Source: Colias croceus
Taxonomy: Eukaryota > Arthropoda > Insecta > Lepidoptera > Pieridae
Direction of reading: 5' to 3'
Assembly (NCBI RefSeq): GCF_905220415.1
Contig: NC_059537.1
Location: 13,053,593-13,117,592, forward strand
DNA length: 64,000 bases
Part shown: piece after piece, positions 1 through 10,674 of the stretch
Numbering within the stretch: position 1 is the first letter of the stretch
How the letters are laid out: each line of letters begins with the position of its first letter
Made by a program: the position numbers and the translations under genes
Notes under the pieces: generated by a model
Databases searched by the model: none
Told to the model about the DNA's origin: nothing
The model's input: the letters and a program-made list of their open reading frames with translations, nothing else

Positions 1-43
1 CGTTGTGGCCGTAGTAACCCAGGTTCGAATCCTGGTCACGGCA
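1..43 (+). tRNA. tRNA-His (anticodon GTG), 3' part; 5' part lies before the window
   Basis: The first 43 bases are identical to the last 43 bases of the complete tRNA-His at 10571-10642. They hold the anticodon loop with GTG at 5-7, the T arm, an intact box B (GGTTCGAATCC, 22-32), the 3' acceptor strand TCACGGC and discriminator A at 43. The D arm, box A and 5' acceptor strand are outside the window, so I cannot say whether the gene is complete. The next 24 bases (44-67) also match the trailer of the complete copy, so the two loci arose by duplication of a unit larger than the tRNA itself. Confidence 0.85.
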
Positions 44-69
44 GCGAATAGCTGTTACGGCGGAGCTTA

Positions 70-75
70 TTTTTT
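70..75 (+). terminator. Pol III T-run after the partial tRNA-His
   Basis: Six T residues lie 27 bases after the tRNA end, with a second T run directly behind. This is the usual RNA polymerase III stop signal. Sequence shows the run; use as a terminator is inferred. Confidence 0.6.
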
Positions 76-3000
76 ATTTTTAAAAACTCGTTCCTAATTG
101 AAAACTAACAAATTAAGTAGAGAAGAGGAATAAAAGAAATAATTTAGTATATAATACTTGCAAATGTATCCCACTAAAATTAAAAATTAACCAGTGTACG
201 AATGTTCCTATAAGTTTTTAAGAATATTATGTAAACAGAAATTTTGTTGGAGGTATTTTTTCGAGCAAGCTTATTAAAATTGTGTTCATTATTTTTCTTC
301 AAAAATATATTTAATAATTCAATTATTTACAGCCAGTAATTTGATATGAACGTAAAATTAATAAGACTAGACATGGACTAAAACAACATCAAAGAGCAAC
401 CATATTAAATAAATTATTATAAAAGATACATTCAAAATATTCAATTAGTTCTCTCTGATAAATATTATTTAAGTAATTTAAAGAAATGGAAAATTAACAT
501 TACACGTTTAACATCATTGACATGTTTCCAAATAAATTAACAATTTTAAAAAGCTTTATAAATTAAATTCGTTGGCTACGTTATTATAAAAAATATAAAT
601 GAGAAATAAAAAAATGGTTTATTAATTTTAGTAATTAAATTTGTTTGTTGTGACTTTAAATAACTTTTAATAAAATACTAATTAAAATGGTTTTGTTAAT
701 TAATCTAACGAATAAAAATTTGAAAAACATAGATACAGCCTGAGGATATTCGAGAACATTCCTAAATTGGGACGTAGGAATCTGCGGATAACAAAAAGAT
801 CCAAAAATAACAAGAAAAACGGTAAAATAGCTTCATTATTCATTTGAAAGATAGCTGAACCACATATAATTGTAATTGTAATTGTTATAATTGTAATTGT
901 ATTGTAATTTGTAAATGGTTATTTTATGTAACTGGTTTACTGCACAATAAAGTTTTAGATTCTACGCTTAGATTACAAAATAAAGTACAGATGGAGCATG
1001 ACAACCGCCCGTCGCCCTTGTCAAAGAAAATACGAAATCAAAAACAAATACGTCGCTGCACCAGTGCTATAGCGCATATAGTGTCATGCAATACGTCAAA
1101 AAGGGTTTGCAATTTTAGAAAAAAATGCCGTCTTGTGATAATAAAACGCTGTAAAATTTGTTCCCGAAAACAAAAAAAAAGATAAAACATCGTTTCACAG
1201 GTTTTCTGTAGATTATTTGGCTGATTTATTTCTTTAATACGAATAACAATTTTACAGATATGAAGGAATACAAAACTTCAACGTATGTTGCCAGTATTTT
1301 GAAAATGAATTTGCCATTTTTATTGGTAAAACGGTAAAATGGTTAAAAGATCTTCAGGGTAAATGCTGTTGGATTTTTCGATCGTGAATGTGATTATTTG
1401 TATAGTGCACTAAAGGTTCATGATCATTATTAGATTATTTTAATAAGCATAATACATTATTTTGTTACTTTTATAAAGCTTAAAAACGTCGTAGTCGTTT
1501 TCGCTGGCGATTTAATTTATGTGAACTCCATGATGGATATGATGAAAATAAAATGTCCCGTATTCTCGACTAAAAACTACCGCTATTCGTATTCATATAT
1601 TATGAAAAATAAAAATAAAATATAATTATTATAGTTAATATTGAAACTTTTTTTATGTAATTTATTTAATAAAAAATTGAATACAATTATTTTGTCCATA
1701 TATAACTTTAGTAGGCAGGTACTTTATGTAATAAAAGAATTTAAATAAAAATTAAAACTTGACTTCTCATTTATGTATATAGCCTACGTCACTACCGCCA
1801 CTAACATAATAATTCAGATCATTGCAATGAAACCTCACAACTCAAAATCGGTCCAACGGTTTATACTGCAGGGCGTGTCAAAGAAATATTATACATACAT
1901 TCATAAACTCGAAAAACATAACCCTCTTTTTTCCGTAGTCGGGGAAAAATTTGGGAAATTTTTCAATATCTGGCAACATTACACGCACACAGAAGCACCG
2001 TGTACGTACAGTGCAGCGGCGAAATGACAGCACACATAGCTTTATTGAAAATGACGATAAATTATTCGGTTTAGTTCGGCAACGCTCCATCTGTCTTTTA
2101 TTTTGTAATCTAAGATTCTACGTTAGTATATTTTCATATTGAACAATGATGAAGTCCCATAGTTATGTTGGGACGAATTTTTCTACTGAACCTATCAATA
2201 AAACGTCATATTTTATTTTATTTATTGTTCTTTTCTATCTCTTTATAGTCTCTATATATATATAATAATGATAATATTATATTTTAAGGTGATCACTATG
2301 CTCAAAACCGAAAAACACCTTATACATATTGAATTTTGTTGAGGAAACTGTTGGTACGATCGTCTTAAAAAATATATGTGATACTCACAAAGTGTATTGT
2401 TTACTTTTCATTTTAGAACGGCCTAAACATAAAAAAAATACATACAAATCAACCCCTTTTCGAACATAAAACGCATTTTGTTAGGAAAACGGCTACATAA
2501 AATTACATACATATTTTATACATGAAATTTATACCAAAAAATATGTTATGATATTTGTAACAATTTGTATTGCTTGTTTTATCAATTTTCATTATTATCG
2601 TTAAATTATCAAGAAAAAACTCGAATTTATAATAAAACCCACATAAAACCTCACCTCTATTGCATATTTTCGACGAAATTTGACGGTGTCAGTTCGACTC
2701 GGACGGGGGACTGTACGTGCGGTTTTTTTTGCAAAATAACGCTAAAATTCACCGAATTTAATGTTTTGTTAAATAAAACCAGATTGTAATAGGTATTTAC
2801 ATGTGCAGATAATGAAATGAAAGTTAAAAAGAGGTATGTAAATAAATAAAAATCTGTTTGTAAATTCGTTTTGTTTTTGAAAGGCGTCATTGAATAATAT
2901 CCAGTGTTGATAATTTTTGACAGTAAAATATTATCAGAAAACACATACCTATAATAAAACAGTAACCAGACTTTCCCTGTGCCTTGAATATTTAAAAAAA

Positions 3001-3632
3001 AAAGATCAATTGCTGTTCTATCGTATATTTTAAGGGTCCAAAACATTTCCATACACTATGGGATTTAAAAAATTAACCTCGAACAAACCACAAAATACAT
3101 AACAAGTCGAAAAAAACGTGATTTCTTGTCCGTTCCCCTATTTTGTACATTTGCCTGGTCACCATTACCATTAGATACACCATGACATGGTAGAGGCCGT
3201 TCTATAGAATTACGTCAAATAATCCTTTATATCTCTGTAGGTGAGATGTTCTCCACCCTAGTCATCATCAGGTCTCAAGAATATAGTCCGTGTTGAATAA
3301 AATTAATTTCTAAATCGGTGTTTTCTTAACTGTTCCCCACTCTAGAACTTATAATTATTTGCTTAGTCATCTTAAGGTCTCCAGAATGGGTCATGTAGTA
3401 GAGACTTAGCTTAATACGGTTAATGTTGAAAGATGACTCTTCCTACATTACATTTACAATATACATAGTACACAACATTTACTATTCATAAGCTAGTATT
3501 TTATAAACTAAGTTTTTCGTATTAATAAGCCGTTCAAGTTTGTATGTTGTATTGTTTATAGCATTTTCCTACTATTTAAATAGCTTGTTTCATATTTGTA
3601 AGTCATTTTTTACCCAAAAAATAAGAAATAAA
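76..3632. other. AT-rich non-coding stretch without a recognised gene
   Basis: Reading frames here are short, AT-driven and without recognisable domains. Notable local features are a TAATTG-rich tract (867-910), an AATAAAG hexamer near 947 that may be the 3' end of an old retroelement, and a stretch around 1890-1960 (AAACTCGAAAAACATAACCC) that resembles a common dispersed lepidopteran repeat, which I could not classify. Confidence 0.6.
867..910 (+). repeat. (TGTAAT)n-like simple repeat
   Basis: Imperfect tandem copies of TGTAATTG-type words. An AATAAAG hexamer follows about 40 bases later, which fits the 3' tail of a decayed retroelement, but no coding remnant lies upstream. Confidence 0.5.
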
Positions 3633-3686
3633 ATACCGCCGTAATACGATACGAATTTTATAGATTAATATCCTAATACGGTGGTA
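3633..3686. repeat. Small imperfect foldback
   Basis: ATACCGCCGTAATA and its near-complement TAATACGGTGGTAT enclose an AT-rich loop, giving a stem of about 12 to 14 bp with one or two mismatches. No TSD is evident. Confidence 0.4.
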
Positions 3687-3752
3687 TAACTCCGAAATAG
3701 GAAAAAATACTGGGCATGTTTAATTGTTTATAACTTTCAATTTATTTATTTA

Positions 3753-3795
3753 CTAGCTGTGCCCGCGACTTCGTCCGCGTGGAATAGCGACTGCA
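3753..3795 (-). mobile_element. Helitron 3' end fragment (minus)
   Basis: Begins with CTAG, then GCTGTGCCCGCGACTTCG and CCGCG, the terminal hairpin block shared by the other Helitron copies. The rest of the element is not recognisable; the minisatellite starts about 110 bases further on. Confidence 0.55.
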
Positions 3796-3907
3796 TAGTA
3801 GTTACTACTTTACATACAATTATTTAGTAAACACGTACTACCATAAACAATTCATAGAATTGTTAATAGAATTTATTACTAATCTAAGCTAAAAAACTTA
3901 CGTACTT

Positions 3908-4627
3908 TCCGGAAATCTGGGGCATTTTCCGGGGATATCCGGAAAATGCCTGTAAAATATCTGGGAAATCCCCCGGAAAATGTGTGAAAATGTCCGGGAA
4001 ATACCCGGAAAATATGCGGAAAATATCCGGAAAATGCGTGAAAATGTTTGGGAAAAGCGTGGAAAATGCCTGAAAAATCTCCGGAAAATGCCAGGGAAAT
4101 GTCTGGAAAATATCCGGAAAAAGCGTGGAAAATGCCTGGAAAATCCCCGGAAAATGCCTGAGAGATGCCCAGAAAATGCCCGGAAAATATTCAAAAAATG
4201 CGTGAAAATGTCCGGAAAAGGCGTGGAAAATGCCTGGAAAATTCCCGGGAAATGTCAGGGAAATGTCTGGAAAATGACTGGGAAATGCCTGAGAAATATA
4301 TGGAAAATATCCGGAAAATGCATGAAAATGTCCGGAAAATATCCGGAAAATGCGTAAAAATGTCTGGGAAAAGCGTGGAAAGTGCCTGGAAAATCTCCGG
4401 AAAATGTCTGGGAAATGTCTGGAAAATATCCGGGAAAAGCGTGGAAAATGCCTGGAAAACCCCCGGAAAATGCGTGAAAATATCCGGAAAATGCGTGAAA
4501 TGGTCCGGAAAAGGCATGGAAAATGCCTGGAAAATCCCCGGAAAATGCGTGAGGAATTGCCCGGAAAATGCCCGGAAAATATCCGGAAAATGCGTGAAAA
4601 TGTCCGGGAAAAGCGTGGAAAATGCCA
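3908..4627. repeat. Minisatellite of an 11-bp unit (AAAATGYCYGG)
   Basis: About 720 bp made of more than 60 degenerate copies of an 11-bp unit, AAAATnnCnGG, with occasional 10 and 12 bp variants. A marker variant (GCGTGGAAAATGCCTGG or close relatives) recurs at 4058, 4123, 4221, 4373, 4439, 4514 and 4613. Several of these intervals are close to 66 or 99 bp, suggesting a higher-order period of 33 bp (three units). The unit has few stop codons on either strand, so open frames of up to 277 codons cover it on the minus strand (FSRHFPRF-like repeats) and 161 on the plus strand (ENVRKRRGKCLEN-like repeats). I regard these as by-products of the repeat, not genes. Confidence 0.9.
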
Positions 4628-5375
4628 CTTCAAATTTGCGAAGTAATTAAAGCAGACAACCAAAAAAAGAAAAAGAAAGCTAAAATCTTTCATATTAAAT
4701 GTATATGGGATATTCATATTTCATATATACTTAATGTAAGGGTTTAAAGATATTTTTTTTGATATTTCTCGATTTATTTAAAAAAAATGATTACGGCCAT
4801 TATTAGGTTAAGTACTTTCGATATCAGTTTAAAGTTTATTGTTATCGCCATATAAAAATCGCCTGTGCACACTGAACGATTACACCTTGTACATGAATGC
4901 CTTAGCAAATGTTCGCCGTGATTATTTAAATGATCATAATTTTTTTTATTAATGAACCAATTGACATGAATTAAACACTAAATGACAAAAAAATTAACTA
5001 CAGTTTTGGGTTCAGGATCAATTTAATAATTACACCTGCTAATATTTTTTTACATATTTTCATTGTATAAAATCGTAACATAACTTCCTTTATGTATTGT
5101 TCTATTAACACATAGATAATATCTTCCCAAGGTACTAAATTTTAATAAAAAAGTTGTTTTTGTTATTTATATCTAAAAAAGAGTAGTTATATTAGACAGA
5201 AATAAACATAAAATTTTTATAAGTTTTATGGAAGCTGAATGTAATGCAAATGGGCAAATGTAAAAGTAAAATTAGGTTTTTAAAATAAATAAATGAAACA
5301 ACTACCAATTACAGAAAAACTTCTTTTTCAGTTGAAAATTGCTGGATCATGAGTATAATTCTTTATCTCTTACCT
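4628..5375. other. AT-rich non-coding stretch
   Basis: No gene recognised. It contains only the group-H fragment at 4890-4942, described separately. Confidence 0.6.
4890..4942 (-). mobile_element. Fragment of the element seen at 63349-63720
   Basis: Its reverse complement matches about 45 bases around 63634-63682, including the word CGGCGAACATTTGCTAAGGC. Similarity stops on both sides. It shows that the right-edge element is a dispersed repeat. Confidence 0.55.
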
Positions 5376-5500
5376 TGGGCAGTCTGGAAGAGATCGCTAG
5401 TAAGCGATAAGACCGCCTTATGTACATACCGTGTTAATCCATTTGGTATGATTGTAAATATTTTACTTGGTGTGGTACGTATATTAAATTGATAAATAAT
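5376..5500 (+). mobile_element. Probable LINE 3' UTR remnant
   Basis: GTCTGGAAGAGATCGCT is followed by a 6-bp hairpin (ATCGCT-AGTA-AGCGAT) and GATAAGACCGCC, and the block ends in GATAAATAA. From memory of insect LINE 3' regions this hairpin block is recurrent, but I cannot confirm the family. The open minus-strand frame across it (5363-5728) has no recognisable domain. Confidence 0.4.
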
Positions 5501-6579
5501 ATGTACTCTGATCCCAGTACTATCTGTACCGCGAAAGCCATAACGATAATAAAACAACAGTAAAGCACGAATAAAAATCATACTTGTACAGTAGTTGTGA
5601 GTGCAATATTTACGTTTCAAAATAACATTTTTTTTGGTATTAAAACGTAGATTCTCACGTACGCACGCTGATACGTGGTTGGCTGCCCCTTTTCTCATTC
5701 CCGAAAAATATCCTCTAAAATTACCCAAGATTCTTCCAATGATTGTACCATACGTTGGAAATTAACTTTAGTCAACAATTGACCACGCGCCAGGATACTT
5801 ATTTCTACTACATCCTCATGCAAATCGTTAATTTTTTATGAACATTGAATCTGTAAATAAAAAAAATGAAAAGATTACTTTACCTTATTTTATTAAAAAG
5901 CTACTAACAAATAAAATTCTATCAAGAACTTAAGTGACCTTCTTTGGGCGTATAATATAGTCTTGTAAAAGTTATACATAAAAATAAAATTTCATCATTT
6001 TCTTATTTTGTCGTAACTTCAATTCTAATTAAAAACATGAGTCTAACTATATAATTAATTATGTATAAAGAATAAATATAAAAGCCACATTTTACCTTTT
6101 GTGGGAACGCAAGAAGGATTTTTTAAAATGTCACAATTAACTGTTAATGGTGTCTTGTTTGACATCAAATAATAAACATCTACCCTCACTTGTAAAATTT
6201 TATTTAGTATATTCACATAAAATATAAGCACCTGAAGTGGACTCTGGGAAGACATGGGTTAAAAAGTTAAATAAATAAGTACAATTAAAAACCCCACCAA
6301 CATCATATTATTTAATTCTTAATTATAAATTTGCAAGAAGCGTTAAATATGTAAATTGATTTGATTTTAATGAAGTCTCATAGATGGCGCTGTTTCAAAT
6401 TTGTCTTTATACTACTAAGATTCATTAAACTGTTTCTCTGCCAAAATTACGTAAATGACGTAGTTTTTATAGTGTAAAGCTAGATAATAGCGTGGCTTAC
6501 CCAAAAACAACATTTAAACATGAGTCTTTAGATTGTACGCTGTGTAATACACGGAATACGTTAGAAAAATAAAGGTTCA

Positions 6580-6873
6580 CAGCTCCTCCCCCGGAGGTGA
6601 TAGCATGATAATGTGTATATAAAAGCCTCACCCGACCTGTTAGTAATATTCATGCAAAATTTGAAGTCAATCTATGCGGTACTTTTCGAGATTAGCTCGG
6701 ACAAACATACAGACAAACAGACAAACAGACAAACCGACAAACAGACAAACAGACAAAAATTCTAAAAACTATGTTTTTGGCTTCTATATCGATTATAGAT
6801 CATGGATTATGTATTCTTTTAAAAAAATATTCAATGTACAGTTTTGACTTTCCTACGATTTTATTATATGTAT
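6580..6873 (-). mobile_element. Group-H Helitron-like element, 5' part (in copy 1)
   Basis: Read on the minus strand it starts near ATACATATAATAAAATC, then GTAGGAAAGTCAAAACTG and TGTACATTGAATATTTTTTT, then (TGTCTGTT)n. The elements at 8752 and 63349 start the same way. A GC hairpin CTCC-TCCCCC-GGAG lies near 6590-6600. The TC terminus itself is lost at the duplication junction. The 3' CTAG end is not identifiable. Confidence 0.45.
6710..6757. repeat. (ACAGACAA)n microsatellite
   Basis: Tandem 8-mers with one CCGACAAA variant. This is an internal part of the group-H element; the copy in the second duplicate lies at 7737-7784. Confidence 0.85.
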
Positions 6874-7900
6874 GAATCTGTAAATAAAAAAAATGAAAAG
6901 ATTACTTTACCTTATTTTATTAAAAAGCTACTAACAAATAAAATTCTATCAAGAACTTAAGTGACCTTCTTTGGGCGTATAATATAGTCTTGTAAAAGTT
7001 ATACATAAAAATAAAATTTCATCATTTTCTTATTTTGTCGTAACTTCAATTCTAATTAAAAACATGAGTCTAACTATATAATTAATTATGTATAAAGAAT
7101 AAATATAAAAGCCACATTTTACCTTTTGTGGGAACGCAAGAAGGATTTTTTAAAATGTCACAATTAACTGTTAATGGTGTCTTGTTTGACATCAAATAAT
7201 AAACATCTACCCTCACTTGTAAAATTTTATTTAGTATATTCACATAAAATATAAGCACCTGAAGTGGACTCTGGGAAGACATGGGTTAAAAAGTTAAATA
7301 AATAAGTACAATTAAAAACCCCACCAACATCATATTATTTAATTCTTAATTATAAATTTGCAAGAAGCGTTAAATATGTAAATTGATTTGATTTTAATGA
7401 AGTCTCATAGATGGCGCTGTTTCAAATTTGTCTTTATACTACTAAGATTCATTAAACTGTTTCTCTGCCAAAATTACGTAAATGACGTAGTTTTTATAGT
7501 GTAAAGCTAGATAATAGCGTGGCTTACCCAAAAACAACATTTAAACATGAGTCTTTAGATTGTACGCTGTGTAATACACGGAATACGTTAGAAAAATAAA
7601 GGTTCACAGCTCCTCCCCCGGAGGTGATAGCATGATAATGTGTATATAAAAGCCTCACCCGACCTGTTAGTAATATTCATGCAAAATTTGAAGTCAATCT
7701 ATGCGGTACTTTTCGAGATTAGCTCGGACAAACATACAGACAAACAGACAAACAGACAAACCGACAAACAGACAAACAGACAAAAATTCTAAAAACTATG
7801 TTTTTGGCTTCTATATCGATTATAGATCATGGATTATGTATTCTTTTAAAAAAATATTCAATGTACAGTTTTGACTTTCCTACGATTTTATTATATGTAT
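6874..7900 (+). repeat. Tandem duplication, copy 2 (1027 bp)
   Basis: Second copy, directly abutting copy 1 with no spacer. The junction ATGTAT/GAATCTG shows almost no microhomology with the outer borders. Right of this copy the sequence continues with AGATTGAATT, where the TC end of the group-H element lies (7903). Either a very recent duplication or an assembly artefact. Confidence 0.95.
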
Positions 7901-7903
7901 AGA
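7607..7903 (-). mobile_element. Group-H Helitron-like element, 5' part (in copy 2)
   Basis: Same sequence as 6580-6873, but here the 5' end is complete: on the minus strand it opens with TCTATACATATAATAAAATC at 7903, which is also how the element at 8752 opens. Confidence 0.5.
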
Positions 7904-8175
7904 TTGAATTAGTTCCAAGATTAGTTGAAATAATTATTTATCTGATAAATTAGAAACCATAATATTCTGCGGTATGTGTTCTTAATTAGAAATCCTGTTA
8001 AATATGAAAACGTTTGAGTACAAAATGTTTGTTTCTTAGAAGGGGTAAAAATAGGAAGGTGTATTTTAATTGATCACAAAACATTTATATTGTATAACTG
8101 TTGATTTGAGTTTTACACATCTGAGCCAAAAAACTGTTATCGTTTGATAAAGCATTTACATTCGGTCTGTTTACA

Positions 8176-8309
8176 TGTCCTTTCTCGGGTATCATATCAA
8201 AATATCTCTATATATCAAATTTCATGCAAATTGGTTCAGTAGTTAAGGCGTGATTGATTAACAGACAGACAGACAGAGTTACTTTCGCATTTATAATATT
8301 AGTATAGAT
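8176..8309 (-). mobile_element. Helitron group B, 5' part (minus)
   Basis: Runs from CTTTCTCGGGTATCA through TTTCATGCAAATTGGTTCAG and (CAGA)n to ATTATAATATTAGTATAGA, the reverse complement of the start of the group-B copy at 24962. The terminal hairpin and CTAG are missing, so it is truncated at its 3' end. Confidence 0.7.
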
Positions 8310-8394
8310 TTTACCGTGATAATATGTAGAGCATACATTCAGAAATATTTTAAACAAGATTTTTACGTTATACTCACGTTGTATAAAAGGTAAA

Positions 8395-8580
8395 TCTATA
8401 TAATAAAAATGAAACCCGTTTTCCTTGGTCACAGCATCACGCGTGAAGGGGTGGACCGATTTCGATAATACTTTTTTTATTATATTCCTTGAAGTACGAG
8501 GATGCTTCTTATTAAATGTATGTGTGAGCATGTGTAATTCGTAAACATGTACAACGGGCGAAGCCGGGGCGGACCGCTAG
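8395..8580 (+). mobile_element. Helitron group C (plus), full length
   Basis: Starts TCTATATAATAAAAATG, carries GACCGATTTCGATAAT and TTGAAGTACGAGGATG, and ends CGGGCGAAGCCGGGGCGGAC-CGCTAG followed by T. TC start, hairpin about 10 bases before CTAG, and insertion between A and T all fit a Helitron. No protein is encoded. It lies 85 bp from the group-B copy. Confidence 0.75.
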
Positions 8581-8581
8581 T

Positions 8582-8690
8582 AAATAAATAAAATATCTTT
8601 ATTTGCTCAAATGTGGTTCACAAGTTCTTACTATAAGGAAAGTACAGCACATTCGCCAGTTACACTGGCATGCAAACATAATTTCATAAT
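8582..8690 (-). mobile_element. Possible antisense LINE 3' end
   Basis: AAATAAATAAAATATCTTTATTTG followed by unique-looking sequence reads on the minus strand as a 3' UTR ending in AATAAAGAT and an A-rich tail. A similar arrangement occurs at 43672. Family not recognised. Confidence 0.35.
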
Positions 8691-8751
8691 ATGTAAGTAG
8701 ATAATTTTAACACTCGAACTAGCATAAAGTACCAACGTTATCTATACATAT

Positions 8752-8865
8752 AATAAATCTGTAGAAGGGTCAATTCTGTACATTGAAAATATTGAAAAAA
8801 TAAATACCAGGGGGTGTTACTGGATCGATACCAAACCCAAAAAATTTTTGTCTGTCTGTCTGTCA

Positions 8866-8899
<34 letters not shown>

Positions 8900-9305
8900 A
8901 TGTGAAGGCATCACGTGAAAACTAACGGTTCGATTTCGATGAAACTTAGTATAATTATACCTTATTATCCTGGGCGTAAAATAGGATACTTTTTATCCTG
9001 GAAAAATACGTAGAAAAAAATTAATCTTAATTTTTCAGTTTTATCCATAGACGTTGTTCTGTAGAACCGCGATCAAACGTTGCGTATTATTATAGAATCC
9101 GACATAACCCACGGCTCCTTCCCCGGGGGCCGTGGGTATCTTTGGAAGATTTCCCCACTATAAAAAAAAAAAAAAAAAAAAAGGCATATCCGTATTTGGG
9201 TCCAATAAATATTTATAAGATGTCATTGTCAGAGTTAGTCAAAATGGATAAACCATCTACTCGAAGACCGACATCCGCGCGGACGGAGTCGCGGGCGGAA
9301 GCTAG
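8752..9305 (+). mobile_element. Group-H Helitron-like element (plus), about 550 bp
   Basis: Opens with TCTATACATATAATAAATC, then TGTACATTGAAAATATTG, ATCGATACCAAACCC and a (TCTG)n tract (8847-8903). A GC-rich stem, CCCACGGC and GCCGTGGG, lies at about 9109-9136, then a poly-A tract (9161-9181). It ends with CGGAGTCGCGGGCGGAAG and CTAG at 9302-9305. This copy links the group-H start to a normal CTAG end, so group H belongs with the other Helitrons. The 62-codon frame at 9142 is incidental. Confidence 0.65.
8847..8903. repeat. (TCTG)n microsatellite
   Basis: Roughly 14 tandem TCTG units with a single CAGTCTG interruption, inside the group-H element. Confidence 0.9.
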
Positions 9306-10570
9306 TTATAACTATAAATCTACACATTGATCCACGTTTAACCTTTGCATTAATTGCATTATTCCCGTGAGGAGAAACTTTGTAATAAACTAAAGTTACA
9401 TCTGATGCAGTCGAGAAATGTTTACAGGAGCATGTGTAAATATTTACACTGAATTAACTTGCAATACACATAATCATTCTTACTAATCTTGCCTGATATT
9501 ATGAATGCGATAGTGTGTGTGTGTGTGCGTGTGTGTTCTTGTTTGCTTCCAACTGAGCGATTTTAAGGCTACATTTAATCGTGGTGAAACATCTCATTCC
9601 CATGAGAATTTCCTTTGACCAAACGGGCGACTTATGTATTTTATTGGGTCTAAAATCTGGTTAGTAACGTAATGGTAAGGTTAGATAGTTTTAAAAATTA
9701 GAACTGACCCGAGTCCTTTTTTGCACTCCATATTTTAATTGACAAATTCAAACATAATGTTATTTTGTGTAATTAATTAAACTCAAGCATATCTGCTATT
9801 GATACTGTCATACACTCAAAATATAATTAAACAATTTCAATTATCATTCGATGTAGAAATAAATTTCAGATTTGGGATAGAATTTGTAAAGGTTGTCACA
9901 TTTTTGAAAAGGGTCCAGATTTCAAAGTGGTCTCTGGTGGCATCTACACGATGTACAAAATAACAAAGAGATAATTAATGTCAAATTATGTTTATTGAAT
10001 AAACAATATTATTTTATATTCGCTATAAACATCAATCAATGAAGTAAAGTAATATTAATGTGTAAAAATTTGTAATTTAATTAAGTACATACATATTTAT
10101 AATGTATACTGGCGCTCTAATAAATATCTTTAATAAACTCATATATTTTATTTACCTAGCTCTATAATAAGATTTTGAAGATATATTTTTTTTAGTTTAT
10201 CTCATAAATATAACTTTAAAATCTAAGCAATCACTAATAAAAAATGGTTATTTCTTTAATTAGTCCAATCCTGGCCGTTCTAATAAATAAATACTAAACG
10301 AAACTGAAGCACTTTTCGTCGCTCGGCCGTTGCCTTAGTGAAGTAACTGTAGGTGAAAGTACTAAAAGTCGAGCATATCTAATTACATCAACTACTGACT
10401 GACCAGTACGGCATTCACTGCTTTTATTGGCTTACGTATTAACCAGCAAAATTGAGATGTAGTCCAACCACGAATAAAATTATAGGGTAGTTGGTAAATT
10501 CATTTTTGGCGCATTATTTTTATGTTGAATGCATTCGATTTATTATCTGTGAAAGGTATCCGCTCCGGTA
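9306..10570. other. AT-rich non-coding stretch before tRNA-His
   Basis: No gene seen. Around 9481-9560 a decayed Helitron start is likely (GATATTATGAATGCGATAG followed by a (GT)n tract at about 9512-9534, compare the group-A start AATATTATAAATGCGAAAG). The rest is featureless. Confidence 0.5.
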
Positions 10571-10642
10571 GCCGTGATCGTCTAGTGGTTAGGACCCTAC
10601 GTTGTGGCCGTAGTAACCCAGGTTCGAATCCTGGTCACGGCA
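10571..10642 (+). tRNA. tRNA-His, anticodon GTG
   Basis: A complete cloverleaf of 72 bases. Acceptor strands are GCCGTGA (10571-10577) and TCACGGC (10635-10641) with discriminator A at 10642. The anticodon stem CTACG/CGTAG encloses loop TTGTGGC, anticodon GTG at 10604-10606, reading His codons CAC and CAU. The T arm is CCAGG-TTCGAAT-CCTGG. Box A (TCGTCTAGTGG, 10578-10588) and box B (GGTTCGAATCC, 10621-10631) form the internal RNA polymerase III promoter. No intron and no CCA are encoded, as expected in a eukaryote. The extra G at position -1 of histidine tRNAs is normally added after transcription; the base before the gene is A, so it is not genome-encoded here. A pol III T-run follows at 10670. 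The gene sits alone among repeats, with a second copy of its 3' part 10.6 kb upstream. Confidence 0.96.
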
Positions 10643-10669
10643 GCGAATAGCTGTTACGGCGGAGCTATG

Positions 10670-10674
10670 TTTTT
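10670..10674 (+). terminator. Pol III T-run after tRNA-His
   Basis: Five T residues 28 bases past the tRNA, followed 5 bases later by a run of seven T. The 24 bases between tRNA end and this point (10643-10666) are identical to the trailer of the partial copy at 44-67. Confidence 0.7.

Larger units (their letters stand above)
5847..6873 (+). repeat. Tandem duplication, copy 1 (1027 bp)
   Basis: The block from GAATCTGTAAATAA to TTATTATATGTAT is repeated immediately downstream at a constant offset of 1027 bases. I saw no difference between the copies wherever I compared them. It holds AT-rich DNA, a 66-codon minus frame of no known family, and the 5' part of a group-H element in minus orientation (about 6580-6873) with an (ACAGACAA)n tract at 6710-6757. 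Confidence 0.95.

Noticed and set aside
3884..4717. 277-codon minus frame and 161-codon plus frame over the minisatellite
   Set aside because: They consist only of the repeat unit read in rotating phase, exist on both strands and in several frames, and extend into AT-rich flank without any domain.
6710..6757. Regular ACAGACAA spacing looked like a CRISPR-like array
   Set aside because: It is an 8-bp microsatellite without spacers, inside a transposon of a eukaryotic genome.
6055..7282. Identical 66-codon minus frames at 6055-6255 and 7082-7282
   Set aside because: They are the same short frame copied by the 1027-bp duplication; no domain and AT-driven composition. Identity reflects the duplication, not selection.
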